From Yamagishiella unicocca (taxonomy: Eukaryota; Chlorophyta; Chlorophyceae; Chlamydomonadales; Volvocaceae), in contig BDSL01000028.1 of NCBI GenBank assembly GCA_003116995.1, positions 434,001 through 498,000 of the forward strand: a stretch of 64,000 nt of DNA, written 5' to 3'. Below the pieces are notes generated by a model. It was not told the DNA's origin and did no database searches. It worked only from the letters and a program-made list of their open reading frames with translations. Shown piece after piece: positions 46,017 through 58,200 of this stretch; position 1 is the first letter of the stretch; every line of letters begins with the position of its first letter. The translations under genes were made by a program, and so were the position numbers.

Positions 46017-49000
46017 TCAGCGCCGCTTGTCGCTGTCGTCGTTCTTCATGCCCCGCCCAATGCCGCCCAGCAGCTCCCGCAGCCGCCGCACCGCGCCAGT
46101 GCCGGCGGCCCGCACGCCGCCTCGCGCCGCTGCACCCAAGCCGCTGGCTGCCGCCGGTGCCTGGGGCTTCTCTCCTGCCTGGGCCTGCTCCCTCTCCTTG
46201 CCGCCGGCCCCCCGCCTGCCGTTGCGTCCCAACCCCAGGTCCAGGTCCAACTCCCAGTCCACTGTGCCAAGGTCCAGGCCAAGGTCCATAGCGCCCGCGA
46301 TGCCGCGGCGTAGGGCCTGCAGGCGGGACTCCCAGCTGCGGAGGGGGACAGGGGGGCCAACGGGGGGGGGGGTACATACAAGAACCGGTAACGTGACTGG
46401 GGAAATGTAGCGTGTGCATAGGGGTTGTTGGGGCGGCGAGGGTGAGGACTAGCCTCAGATACGAGGCAAGGAGGAACTCCTGTCCTGTCCTCCGCCTTGC
46501 AGCGAACCAAAAATCCCTACACAAGCAGGATATCTGTACGAGAAAACCTACGTTGCTGCCACCTTGCACCTCGCTCTCATTATTCCAAAAACAAGCCTCG
46601 ACGACAAGCAGGCGGCCTAGGCTCCTGCTGGTGGTGAAGCACCACCAACCACCAACCACCAACCGCCACCCGCCACCACCCCACCCTCACCCAAAGGGGC
46701 TGTTGTCCGCAGCGTCAAAGTCCACCGGGTCGTTGCGGCCCCACAGCGTGTATGCCGCCGCGGCCGTCACCATGAAGAACGCGGACGGCAGGAACAGCGC
46801 CACCTCCCAGCTCTGGGTGCTCTCGAACAGGTAGCCCACCGACGCCACGCCCAGCACTCCAGGGATGGCGGCCGTGGTGTTGGTGAGGCCCAGCAGTATG
46901 GAGGCGTACTTGGGGCTCATGTCCTGGTGCGTGCAGAACAGCCCCGACAGGCTGCAGCTGGACACGCCTAGCGACACCGTGATGGCCGCCACCGTGGCGC
47001 CGCTGTTGTCCGCCACCTCGGGGGTGCAGGCGGCCAGCAGCAGCACGGTCGGCAGCAGGAAGGCGATGTTCTGCAGAGGGGGTCACGTCGCACCACAGGC
47101 AGGGGGAAGGTCAGGGGCGGGGCGGGAGGGAAGGCCAGCACGGGATGAAGCGCTAGGAGGTCTGGACTTGGCAAGTCGTCCAGGACCGCAAAACACACAC
47201 ACACAGAGCTGGGCTGGACGGCATCCGCATACCCCGGTGTCTGGAGGACATCCTCTCATCCCGACGTCTGGAGGACATCCTCAATACCCCCGACCCCCCC
47301 AGCCCAGCCGCCGCCCACCTGCATCAGCTTGCGCACAGCCGGCACCGGCACCCCGCGGCTGATGAGCGCGTCCGCCGCCGCCCCCGCCGCCGTGCCGGCC
47401 ATGATGCCCGCCAGCGGCGGCAGCAGCGCCGTCTGGGAGGCGTGCAGCAGGTCCACGGCGAGCGTGTCCACGAAGTAAGTGGGCAGCCAGGCCAGCATCG
47501 TGTAGTGGAACCAGTTGTTGGCGAAGTGGGTGTACGCTAGGGCGCGGACGGGGGTGGAGCGCAGGAAGGCGCGCCACGGCAGCGGCGGCGGGGCAGTGGT
47601 GGTGGTTGCGGTTGTGGTGGTTGCCGGCGAGGTGCTGGAGGCGGGCGCCAGGGTGCGGGAGTCGGTGACGAGGCGGGTGGCGAAGTCGGGATCGGTGGCA
47701 GCGATTCGCGCCATGATGCCCTGGAGGGGGGGTTGTGAAGGGGGGGAAGGGGGGTTTAAAAGGGAATCCGCGAATCCAAGCGGGGGAGAGGGGGCGATCC
47801 AGAATGGTTCAGGGTTTCTGCGGGCGGAGCGTGCAACAGTCGTCATGACACGGTGTCGATGTCCCCACGGCGCAGCGCATTCGGCAACCATCCGGGCAAC
47901 CGGAGTGCTGACTGGCCCAACCCGGCTGCCCCCACCTGCTGGGAACCCCCCCACACACACATCCACCCACACATCCCAACCCATCCCATCCCAACCCGCC
48001 TCCCCCCCTTCCACACACCCACCCACCTGCTCGAACCACAGCCACCACACCAGCCCCAGCGCCCCGAACGTGACGAACACGGTGCGCCAGCCCGAGTGCG
48101 CGATGATCCAGGGCGCCGCTATGAGGCCCAGGATGGAGCCCACGTGGAAGCCGGAGAAGATGAACGTCACGGCGCGGGCGCGCTCCGAGGCGGGAACGGC
48201 GCGGGCGACGATGTCGGTGGCGGCCGAGGGCGCGGTGGCCTGACCGAAACCCACGAAGGCGCGGGAGATGCAGAGGCCTGGCGGGAGACGCGGCGGGGGG
48301 CGGGGCGAGGGAGGGCGGGTTCAGCGAGCGAGTGACCGGGACGCGAGCGAGCGAGTGACCGGGGGGGCCACACCGGGGGGGCCCTTTCTTTTGTGAGAAG
48401 CGGCCGTCGTAAACCCTTAACTACAAAGGGATCGGATGGAGCAGACTCTCGGTCGAGCAGCAGGGGACTGCGGCCCCTCAAGCCCCTCTCCTTATAGGAG
48501 AGGGCTTCGGCGATCCTTCCGTTTAGGGCAGGGTGGCGGCCCTTGGCCAATGTCAGGCCCGGTCAGATGATGTAACACACACCGTTTTCCTGCACCGCCC
48601 TGCGCTGGCCTCCCCCTGGGCCCCCCACGCACCACCCAGCGCTGCCGCTCACCTGGTATGGTGGCTGCCACCCAGGGCACCACGCCTGTGGCCGCAGAGT
48701 ACAGCAGCACTCCCGCCGGCAGGATCCTCCTGCCGCCCAGCTTGGAGTTGAAGTAGCCCCCCGGCAGCTGACACAGCATGTAGCCCCAGAAGAAGGCGCT
48801 CTGGACCAGGCCCACCATGGTGGGGCTCCAGCCGTAATCTCGCGCCATCGGGATGATGCACACCGACAAGTTGACCTTGTCCAGGTTGCAGACGACGAAG
48901 GAGACGGCGGTGCCTAGGATGAGTTTGTAGCGGGAAGGGAGCGAGTCCCACCAGCCCCAGCCGATGGGTGTGGCCAGCGGGTCAGAGGCGTCGGAAGCGG

Positions 49001-49358
49001 AGCCGCCGGAGGAGATTTGCGTGGTGGGGGCGTCGGTAGGAACGGCCACGACGGCACCGCCTGCGGGGTGGGGATGTCTGGGCGCGCGCGGCTGGCGGGT
49101 GATCTTGACGGTTCGGCCCGCGTGGTAGGCGTTGTGACTTTGGTTGACCTTGTGGGAGGCATGCGCCGCGAGCGACGAGGCGCTGCCGCGCGACCGGCAG
49201 AGCGAGTAGGTGCTGAAGGTGCTGAGCACTGCTGGGCGTCGCGGCAAATGGACTGAGCAGGGAAGGGCGCAGCTGGCGGTCTGCGGGCTGGTCCGCGGCT
49301 GTCTGCAGTTCATGCTGTTGCCGTTAGAGGCCAGCACGCTGACAGGTTGTGGAATCAT
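46017..49358 (-). CDS. PHT4/ANTR-type plastid anion (phosphate/ascorbate) transporter, 5 exons, about 685 aa
   Basis: Major facilitator of the SLC17-like PHT4 family, which moves phosphate or ascorbate across plastid membranes; the substrate cannot be told here. Exons: 48653-49358, 48027-48277, 47319-47720, 46691-47070, 46017-46335 (2,058 nt, in phase). A transit-type leader of about 130 residues (start 49358 or 49313) precedes LPSRYKLILGTAVSFVVCNL, DKVNLSVCIIPMARDYGW, GLVQSAFFWGYMLCQLPGGY, GFGQATAPSAATDIVARAVP, FANNWFHYTMLAWLPTYFV and CSLSGLFCTHQDMSPKYAS. The core ends YTLWGRNDPVDFDA. An in-frame TGA overlaps the next donor (GG|GTGAGG), so intron retention gives a 580-residue form. Splicing adds about 105 residues: an acidic Leu/Asp stretch (MDLGLDLGTVDWELDLDLGL), then Ala/Gly-rich sequence ending KNDDSDKRR. 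Confidence 0.9.
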
Positions 49359-51786
49359 GCTTTAAATTGTAGGAGGTGATGATGGAGGCACAGTCGGAGA
49401 CGGGATGTAGCCCGTTCCGACGTCAGTCACAGCTCACTCCTTGCTGGCTTGCGAGTGATGGCCAGGCAAACTGACACGCCAGGACACCTGCTTGATAGTT
49501 CGCAGTAGGTGTGGCCTTAGCGGTAATGATACAAAGTTGCTGAAAGTGCAAGGACCGGGCGACGGGGGTTGGCGTTGATTAGTGCGAGGATTCCTCTTGA
49601 ACGGGGACTTTATCCAGCTGAAGTGCTCTGAGTGACGTATACATATATGGGTATGACGAAGTGCGGAAGGTACTGAAGACTTAGGGACCGTGGCACCGTT
49701 TCATTGTCGTGCGCTGGCACACTATTCGGCATCCGGCGCATCCGATTCTTGAAGCCCCAGGAAGCTGCCCATGATCGTGCACACTCTAATAGAACTCACA
49801 AACGTTTATGCAATCATCGCACAGCGCCTCGGTTCCGATGCAGCGCGGGCCCGCGGCTGTCGGCTGGTCGGGTCAGTTAACGTGTGCAGGTCGCGCAGAA
49901 CATGCACGCCCGTCGCTGACGCACACAGTCACGCTGCATTCACCTTGTCCACATGTACTGACAGAGGGCTAGCCACTCACATTTGGTGCCCAAAGCTTCC
50001 CCCGCCAATCAGACTATGGCGGCCTGACCGTCCCGCGTGACTTCGCTCAACGTCGCGAGCAGTATCATGCAACGAACGCCTTGATTGTGCCAGTTGTGGG
50101 AGGCAGGCAGGCACAATTGCACCTTGGCCTCCGGGACGCTTAGCAGTTTGGACGCCCACCCTTTCTCGCTGATCAGCTGCACAGGACGGCACAGGCGACG
50201 CAATGCTGCAGCAGACCCAAATTCAAACCACATCATGAGAAAGCATGATATGATATGTTGCGGATCGCACAGTTGCGCGCACCCGAGTGCTCGCGCCAAC
50301 GCCGCTGTCGCCGCTGTCACCCTTCAACCCACCGTTTCGCCTTCGCTCTCCAAAATCAACCCACGAAGTCCATGCGCCATCCCTGCGTCCCCACACCCCT
50401 CTCTCCCTCAAGCTTGCCCTAAACCATTTCCTCGGCGTCTGCAGCGGGTATTGTCGAGCCGGGGTGCTGACGGCCAGCTAAGCACGCATAGGGACTTAAC
50501 ATTGGTAGGCTGTGGTAGGCTAGCAATGCATGCTGCGGCTGCCCTGCTTTCAGAACGACCCGCAGCGGCGGGCCCGTGATCCTTCTTCAATGAGGCCGGC
50601 ACAGGCGGACAGAACCGAAAGGGTTTGGACAAAGGAAGAGGTGTTACATCGCGCGGTACACTCCTCGAGGTGCACAAAGTCGCTTGAATGCTTGGACACA
50701 CTGATGAAGGGACCAGAGGCTGACGTACTGACAAAACGCGCGCGCCCACAGATTTCGCGGCTTAGTTTCGATAGGCACACACAGCACCGCACGTATCGAC
50801 AGGCCGCACAGCTGACCGCCGCCGCGGCTTCGGCCCAGCAGCGGCGGCTTCCGCACTGGCCCCCAGCCGCCGCACGATGTGCTCTTATTGGAACTCTGGC
50901 GCACGGGCTCTTGCGCCTTGTGGGCCACACACACTTCGCCAAGAACGCCCCACACACCTCATTAAACGATGTCGAAGCGCAAGAAAAAACACGGTGGATC
51001 CGGTAAGGCAAAACATTGGCCGAGAGGTCCCGGCGCGTGATCGGCCCCACACCGAGCAAGGGCTGCGGCCCCCAAGCCACGGGCTTGCGATCTCCCAACC
51101 CGCCACCACCTAGGGGACAGCGAGAAAACGCGCATCGTGACACATGAAGGAGAGAAAGGGAGAGAGAGAGACAAAAAAACAAAAAGAACGACTGCGCCCT
51201 GGAAGGGGGGCAGCGGAAGCTTCCACAGCGGCTGCAGCGCTGCACCATGAGCGCCCCTTCCCGCCGCCGACGATTAGATAGCAAAAAAAATTAGTCCCGT
51301 AAGCACCACCGCAAGAAGTGTTGGACAAAAGTCGGCGATAGGAAAACCTCGGAAGCAATACCGAGCAATCAACTCTACCGCACCAGTAACACGCGGAATC
51401 CTCATCCACATCCATAGGACAACAAAGAGGTAACGACGTGGCAGTCCAGATGTGCAGGGTGACACTCTGACACATCAGCTGGGTGCTCGCCCTCGAGTTG
51501 CGATGCACTGCCCCCCCACCGCCCGAGACTATCATGCCGCTGCCGCTGCCGCGAAAACGGTTTTTATGCCACCCCCGCCCGAGACCAGGCGCGCCATTCG
51601 CAGCTGCGCACTTGGCCGCTCACACCCTCGCACCCTCGCTGGAACCTAAAACAAGTGCCTTCGGTCAGGACGCACGGTTAGGCACGTAGTTCGCCGAAGC
51701 AGCACCCTATGGCGCTGCCGCCGCGGACACCCTTGCTGCCACAGTACCCGACTCCTCGACGGCCGGACGGCATGATGCCGCGAAGC
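49359..51786. other. Intergenic interval: PHT4 promoter and phytol-kinase 3' UTR
   Basis: A TATA-like CATATATG on the minus strand lies near 49642-49649, about 285 bp upstream of the PHT4 start. A minus-strand TGTAA lies at about 50643-50647. The remaining ORFs show no recognisable family. The plus-strand and minus-strand frames in 50550-51280 are mirror shadows with no splice support. Confidence 0.4.
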
Positions 51787-54785
51787 CTACATCGCCAGCC
51801 CTACATGCGATGATGCCGTCGCAGCAGCTGCAGTCGCCGTCACCGCCAGCCCCGCCACCGGCACCACCGCCGCCGCCACGACCGCCGCCATCGCCTCCGC
51901 CGGCTGCGGCAGTAGCAGCGTGCTAAGGCACGCCGCCACGACGGGCACGGACACGTTATCATCCACGTACTGGTTGATCGGCAGCGACTCCACCACGGTG
52001 GCGGCCAGGGCCACGGCGCCCAGGCACGACAGCAGCGCGGTTTGGGGGTAGCAGGTGAAGAAGCCCAGCCCGCAGAAGAGGGAGATGAGGCTGTACGGCA
52101 GCGAGGTCCCGGGGGAAGTCCAGGGAGGGCAGGGACGGCGTCAGGGGCGGGCTGGGGTGGGGTGCGGTGGGATGGAACGGATGGGGCTGTTCGCGCTTCC
52201 CTGGGTCGCCCCAACAGGCTCCCAGAGTGCTTACGCCCGGCCACCGAACTGCCAGAGAGGGCGAAGTGTCCAGTACCGGAGGCATACGATTAACATCAGT
52301 AATACCCTGCCCTGCCCTGCCTTCTCGACGGACTCACCCGTACGACATAGCGTACCCCCCCACCAGCATAGCGATGCTCCCCGCCCAGCTCTTGGCATTG
52401 TTGTACGGCAGCTTGGCCGAGCCCCCCCAGCGGCGGCCCACAATGTCCGCCAGCCCGTCGCCTCCACACATCATGGACACCGCGATAAGGCCCGAGGGGT
52501 TGTCTCGCCAGCACAGCACCGTGGCGGCCACAAGGGTGATCACGTAGAACAGCGGGCCCTGAGGAGGATGGGTGTATTTTTGGAGGGGCAGGGAAAGGTT
52601 GCTGATAAGCATCAGCCGCTGGGCCTAAGAGGATGAGGATGAGGCTCGGGGAGCGAGGGCATTCGGACCAGGGCATGCGGTCTGGGGTGGGGGGTCGGAA
52701 ACCTGGGTCGCTGTCGTACCTTGAGCAGCTCGCCCCTGCCTCCAGACCTGCTGACGGACTTCACCAGCCCTGGGTCGCTCAGCAGGCCGCTGCCCACACC
52801 CACCAGCCTGCAGCGAGGAGGTGGGAGCGGTCGCGGCGGTGGCGGTGGCGGCGCAGATGGTGGCGGCGGTAATGGTGGTGGTGTTGGTGGTAGTGATGGT
52901 GGTGGCGGTGATGGTGGCTGTGGCGTTAGTGGCAGTGGTGTTGGTGGTAGTGGCGGTTGTGTTGGTGGCGGTGTTGGTGGTAGTGGTGGTGGTGGCGGTG
53001 GGCAACGGAGGTTGAGGGGTGTCGTGACACAGTGCCCGCTAGCGCTGCCCCCCCCACTTCTGTTTTAAACGGGTTTTTTCGGACATCCACGGGTTTCCCT
53101 CGAACCCCACTGGGCCGCATCCCGGCACAGAGTCACAGACCCCCAGGTGGCCCTCAAGGGTGTCGTACACGCGCGTGGAGGGCCATGGCGCCGTTGACGC
53201 TTCGCTCGTGTTGACATATTGTTGACAAGAGGAATTTTTATAAACCCTAAGATTCCCAGAAAGGATGTTGTTTCCCGCCAGGGTGGAACCAACGCCTTCC
53301 GACCGTGCGTCCGGCGGCTGCTTGCTATTGGAGCACCCACCCACCGGCCCACCAGACCACGTACGCGCCCGCCCACCCACGCTACCCACCTGGCGAAGTT
53401 GAGCATCGGCACCACCGCCGCCAGGAACCTGGCGGAGGGGTTGGCGCTGCCGGGGAGGAGGTGGAGGGAGGAGGTGGGGGGAGGAGGTGGGGGGAGGAGG
53501 TGGGGGGAGGAGGTGGGGGAGGAGGTGGGGGGAGGAGGTGGGGGGAGAAGGTGGGGGGAGGAGGTGGGGGGAGGAGGGGGGGGAGGGGGGAGTGTGTCGG
53601 AGGGTTTCGAGGAAGTGTGTCGGAGGGAGGGCAGGACGGGAGGCGGCGCGGGGACAGGTCCACGATACGCGTGCAAGCAGGTCCGCAGGATCCCCATCTG
53701 CTCCCCTGCCGTACACCACCTCACCTAAATAAGGCCCACGTCATGACGAAGAGCGGGCCCGTGGTGGTGTGCACCAGCTTGCGGCTCAGCTTCTGTGCGT
53801 GTGAGGTACACGGCACAAGGTACAAGGTGGGGGTGTACGACGTGTAAGTTACGTACGAGGTACAAGGTACCACGAGGTACCACATGGTAGCACGGAGTAA
53901 ACACAGGACGAAGAAAGCTAAGGAGGGAACGGGTCGATCCCGGGCGATGCTTGACGTGCGACTGAGGCATCGAGATTCCACGGACATGACGGACGAACAC
54001 AGGCGCTGAGGGCTGGTGGTGGGCGAGAGATCCGTGCTCCGGCGCCCGCCGGGGAAGATGTGCTCTCCGTCGCAGGCCCCAAGCATGCGCCTTGCATCCC
54101 TCCCTCCCCACCAGCAGCCGTCAATCTTCACTTCCTCGAGTGTGCTTCTACTCCCCTCTGTCCCGGGCCCCCCTGGCTGCGTCAGTTTTGCACTGTCTGA
54201 CATGTAAGCTGGGGGGACAGGACCCTCCCTGGAGTACGTCGAGATACGTGGGGTTTCCTCGGCAGCCCCCCTGGCGCCCGCGAGAGACGTGGCCAGCCGC
54301 ACCTGCTCCAACGTGCCGTTGGCGGCCAGGAGGTCAAACACCTTGACCCACACCGCAGCACCGATCGCCGCGACGGCGACCAAGAAGTAGTCGCGGTTCG
54401 GAGACGAGGCCAGCGAGGCCAGCAGCTCGGGGACGGCAGTGGGAATGCGGGCCAGGCGGGGGGTGCCGGGAGCGACACCGGCGCCTCGTCGGAGCGTGGG
54501 CGCGGAGGGACACCGCTGCTGGCGAGTTACGTCACTGGCGCCGCCCAAGACGCCGGCAGGGGCTCGGATGGCGCCGGAGGACGTGAGCACCGCGCACGCC
54601 TGCGGCTGTGTAGTAGATGCTGCGGCGAGCAGGGCGGCGGTGGCGCGACCGGCAGCGCAACCTTGTCGGGTGGTCGATACTTGCGGCAGCGGTGCGCGAG
54701 CGAGTCGCCAGCCGTGCGCGCTCGGCTTGATGACGGGCGCGGGTGCCTGGCAGGAACGTTGCATGCTGCGGCAGGTGCCCGGCAT
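51787..54785 (-). CDS. VTE5: Phytol kinase, VTE5/FOLK type, 6 exons, about 406 aa
   Basis: CTP-dependent kinase of the chloroplast envelope that converts phytol, mainly released from chlorophyll, to phytyl phosphate for tocopherol and phylloquinone synthesis. Exons: 54303-54785, 53725-53792, 53390-53446, 52720-52807, 52338-52558, 51787-52090 (1,221 nt, in phase). After a plastid-type leader comes a hydrophobic segment (YFLVAVAAIGAAVWVKVFDL), then KLSRKLVHTTTGPLFVMTW, PSARFLAAVVPMLNFAR, DPGLVKSVSRSG and GELLKGPLFYVITLVAATV. The signature segment is VSMMCGGDGLADIVGRRWG, followed by KLPYNNAKSWAGS and a C-terminal membrane segment with VVESLPINQYVDDNVSVPV. The whole order matches plant phytol/farnesol kinases; the farnesol paralogue cannot be excluded. 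The start could be 54872, 54785 or 54764. It is divergent from PPX1, with about 480 bp between start codons. Confidence 0.9.
53056..53109 (+). repeat. Dispersed intronic repeat, copy C (phytol kinase intron)
   Basis: Core-only copy: TTCTGTTTTAAACGGG, then GACATCCACGGG, then TCCCTCGAACCCC. It is antisense to the host gene. Confidence 0.8.
53455..53590. repeat. G-rich 13-bp minisatellite in a phytol kinase intron
   Basis: The unit GAGGAGGTGGGGG is repeated about ten times with variable G-run length. It sits immediately upstream of exon 3 on the gene strand and provides the CT-rich tract before the 3' splice site. The G runs could form quadruplexes. Confidence 0.8.
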
Positions 54786-55262
54786 CTTGTCTGGGGGCGT
54801 CGCTTCTTGGGCCCACAACGGCGATGTCGATGAGGCCGGGAGCCAGACCTGCGGTTTTCGCTTCTTGCGCAACCCTTGTGCTGCCTACTATTCCTTGTTG
54901 CTGGTTTGGGCCTAGGCCGCAGTCTGGACGCGACGAGGAGTCGAGGACCCAGCAGACAGGACACTATGAGAGGTGAAAGCCAAATCCGTTACCACGTACA
55001 GCTTAAGAAAGTAACCAATATTTCCTTCATAATAAATTGCGCTTCAACAAGCCGATTGCGTAAATGAAGAGCAGATGTCTACGTACGGCAACTGCGAGAT
55101 GGCCTATTTTGAGCAGGACAACGTGTCTTACCGTCAGAATTATGTTATCGATTTGGGTCGTTTAAAAGTTGAACGGCACGCCTTGGATCGGAACAATTGA
55201 CGCTGGGCCGCACCTTATTTGACAACACGGCTCCAACCGCCGCGTGTGCTGCAAAACGCACC
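54786..55262. promoter_or_regulatory. Bidirectional promoter interval, phytol kinase / PPX1
   Basis: Only 477 bp lies between the inferred start codons of the two divergently transcribed plastid genes, so both promoters and 5' UTRs must be here. The PPX1 half is AT-richer (about 54990-55200). No specific motif was identified with confidence. Confidence 0.5.
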
Positions 55263-58200
55263 ATGATGCTCAGCCAGGCCTCCAGCATCTCCGCTAATGC
55301 TAGCAGCCGATCACAGATCCGCGGGATCGCACGTGCGGCGGTCCCTTGCGTCTCGAGGCCTGTGTTGCTAAATGTCGCTGCGCCGTCCGCCGGTCATGCA
55401 TCTCGCTCTGCCGAGCGGGCTGCACGCCCGCCTTCTGCTGCCGTTACCTCTAGCGGCGTCCCTACCACGGACAGCGCCCGTGGTGCGAAGGTGCTCGACA
55501 ATGTCTATGACGTTATTGTGGTCGGCGCCGGGCTGTCAGGCCTCGTTACTGGACAGGCTCTTTCCGCTCAGCACGGAGTTAAGAACTTCCTCGTCACGGA
55601 GGCTCGCGAGCGGGTCGGCGGAAACATCACGTCCATGTCTGGCGATGGCTACGTGTGGGAAGAGGGCCCCAACAGCTTCCAGCCCAACGACAGCATGCTG
55701 CAGGTCGCGGTAAGAGCTGCTGGGGGGAAGCTGGGGAAGTTTCGAACTTAGGGGAAGCTGGGGAAGTTGGGAACTTAGGGGAAGCTGACGCTGTGGAGGG
55801 CAGGGATATTGGATGTTGTTACCTTGTTCCTAGGGTAAGGCCTCCCGCCGACCAAGGCGCTCCTCCCGACCCGCCGACCCACCGAACCCATTTATCCTGA
55901 CTACAATCGCCTCCCGCTCCCCCCCCCCTCCCAGGTTGACTCCGGCTGCGACAAGGACCTGGTGTTCGGAGACCCCACGGTGCGCTGGCGGAGTGGGGCG
56001 GAGTGGGGCGGAAGGTGGCGGCAGGGGGCGGAGGGGGGCAGAGGGTCGGAAGGGCTGGAGGGGTCGGAAGGGGGGAGGGGGCCGAGGGGGGACTGGCGGG
56101 TTCTGGCAGCGGAGCTTGTGGGGAAAGGGTAGACGAGGAGGAATGCAGGGGCGGCAGGGGGGTGGGGGGCATGCAGGGGCGGCAGAGGGCCGGGCGCCGG
56201 ACACTGCGCGGATGTCGTTGTGGGGCGGCTGGCGGGCCTAATCAGGAGCGGGGTGGCTCCAGGGAGTCGCGCAGGTCGCCCACTCGGAACCGTTAAAGGC
56301 GCCGGCAGGGCGCGGTCAACAACATGAAAGGGTTATGTTATGACTTATAAGGATGGTCCGCTTACCGACAGCTGGGAGCAAACGGGGTGCGGGCGGGCGG
56401 GTCTTTTCCGGAGAACGGATGTTGGGGGAGGCAGGACGGCGAGAGCCGAGCCCAGCTGGTGGCTCGGGGGTCCGATCGGATTGGAGCACCCAACCCAGCT
56501 CTGGCTCCTTTCGGGGGAGGAGAACCCCACCCCACCCCGACGGGTCTTCCTCGAAACCCCGGCGGGGGTGGTATCCGCGTGAGGGAGTTCAGAAGATGCC
56601 ATAGTGATGCGTGGTGATGGGGGGGGTCGGGGCGATTGGGGGGGTGGTCGCGGAACTGGCGGGTGCGGGCGCGGACCGAGCGAAGGGACCTGTATCCGAA
56701 CGCGCGGCCTAGAGAGACTCTTCGATGCTGGGTACCTGCCGTACCAGCCGCATCAGCAACCCTACGTCTTCCCCTGGAGCCCACCGCCCCTCCTCAGCCC
56801 GCCCCACGCACACACCCTCCCCCTCCTCCCGCCCCCGTCTGTTTTAAACGGTTTTTTTCCCGCATCCACGGGCCTTCCTCAAAACTCCCCCTCCTCCCCC
56901 CCCCGCGCCCGTCCCCCCCTTCAGGCCCCCCGCTTCGTGTTCTGGCAGAACAAGCTGCGACCCGTGCCCAGCGGCCTGGACGCGGTCACCTTCGACCTCA
57001 TGTCCTTCCCGGGCAAGATCCGCGCCGGGCTGGGGGCCATCGGCCTCATCAACGGGGCCATGCCGGGTGGGTCTGTGGGGCCATGCCGGGGCTGCCGGGG
57101 CCGCCGGGGGGGGTGCTGAGGGTGGTGACAGTGGCACAGGGACGTAGCAGAGGCGGAGGTCAGGTACACGTAGGGGTCGAGGTGGGGTGGTGGTGGTGGT
57201 GGTGGTGGTGGTGGTGGTGGTGATGGTGGTGGTGGTGATGATGGTGGTGGTGGTTCTGAGTTTGGGCTTACGGCGGCGCGCGGGGATAGAGGGTGGGGTT
57301 CCTCCCCATCGGCGCCTGGTGCCTGACTCCACAAGCCTATCCTGTGTGTACGTCCTGTGTGTACGTCCTGTGTGTACGTCCTGTGTGTACGTCCTGTGTG
57401 TACGTCCTGTGTGTACGTCCTGTGTGTACGTCCTGTGTGTACGTCCTGCGCCGCTCCCTAAATCATGTTGCCGGTGTCCCCCTCCCGCCTCCCTCTCTCC
57501 CCCTCCTCCCCCCCCCCTCAACCCCTCCTCCTCTTTCCCCCGCTTCCTCCTCACCCTCCTCCTGCCCGCCGCCCCCAGAGTACGAGGAGAGTGTGGAGCA
57601 GTTCATCCGCCGGAACCTAGGGGACGAGGTGTTCGAGCGCCTGATCGAGCCCTTCTGCTCGGGCGTTTACGCGGGTAACCCCTCCAAGCTGTCCATGAAG
57701 GCGGCTTTCAACAGGTGCGGGGCGGGGCATCGTATAACGACATAACGACATTGTAACGACACAACGGTGTAACGGTCCAACCGCTGCACGTACCACCACC
57801 CAGCAGCCGCTGAATGTCGACGACTGTCTGTACAGCCCCCCACACTCGCCCCCGCGATCACCAACATCACGACATACCCGAATGGCCCCTGATGCGGAAA
57901 GCCTGCCCCACGCGTGACCCGCCCTTGAACGCCGTACAGGATCTGGATCCTGGAGAAGAACGGCGGCAGCCTGGTGGGCGGCGCCATCAAGCTGTTCCAG
58001 GAGCGAAACGGGAACCCGCCGCCGCCGCGCGACCCTCGCCTGCCGCCCAAGCCCAAGGGCCAGACGGGTGGGTCCAGGGGCGGGGGCGTCTAAGGGGATG
58101 GGGAGCACGGAAGGGAAGCGGAGGCGTCGTGTGTTGGGAAACGGAAGCGTCATGTGTTGGGAAGCGGAAGCGTCATGTGTTGGGAAGCGGAAGCGTCATG

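Noticed and set aside
45739..46662. 307-residue minus-strand ORF overlapping the last PHT4 exon
   Set aside because: It is out of frame with the spliced transporter, crosses the inferred intron and is low-complexity.
50550..51284. Overlapping ORFs of 158 and 244 residues on opposite strands between PHT4 and phytol kinase
   Set aside because: No recognisable domain, no splice-site pattern, and each is the shadow of the other; probably phytol-kinase 3' UTR or intergenic DNA.
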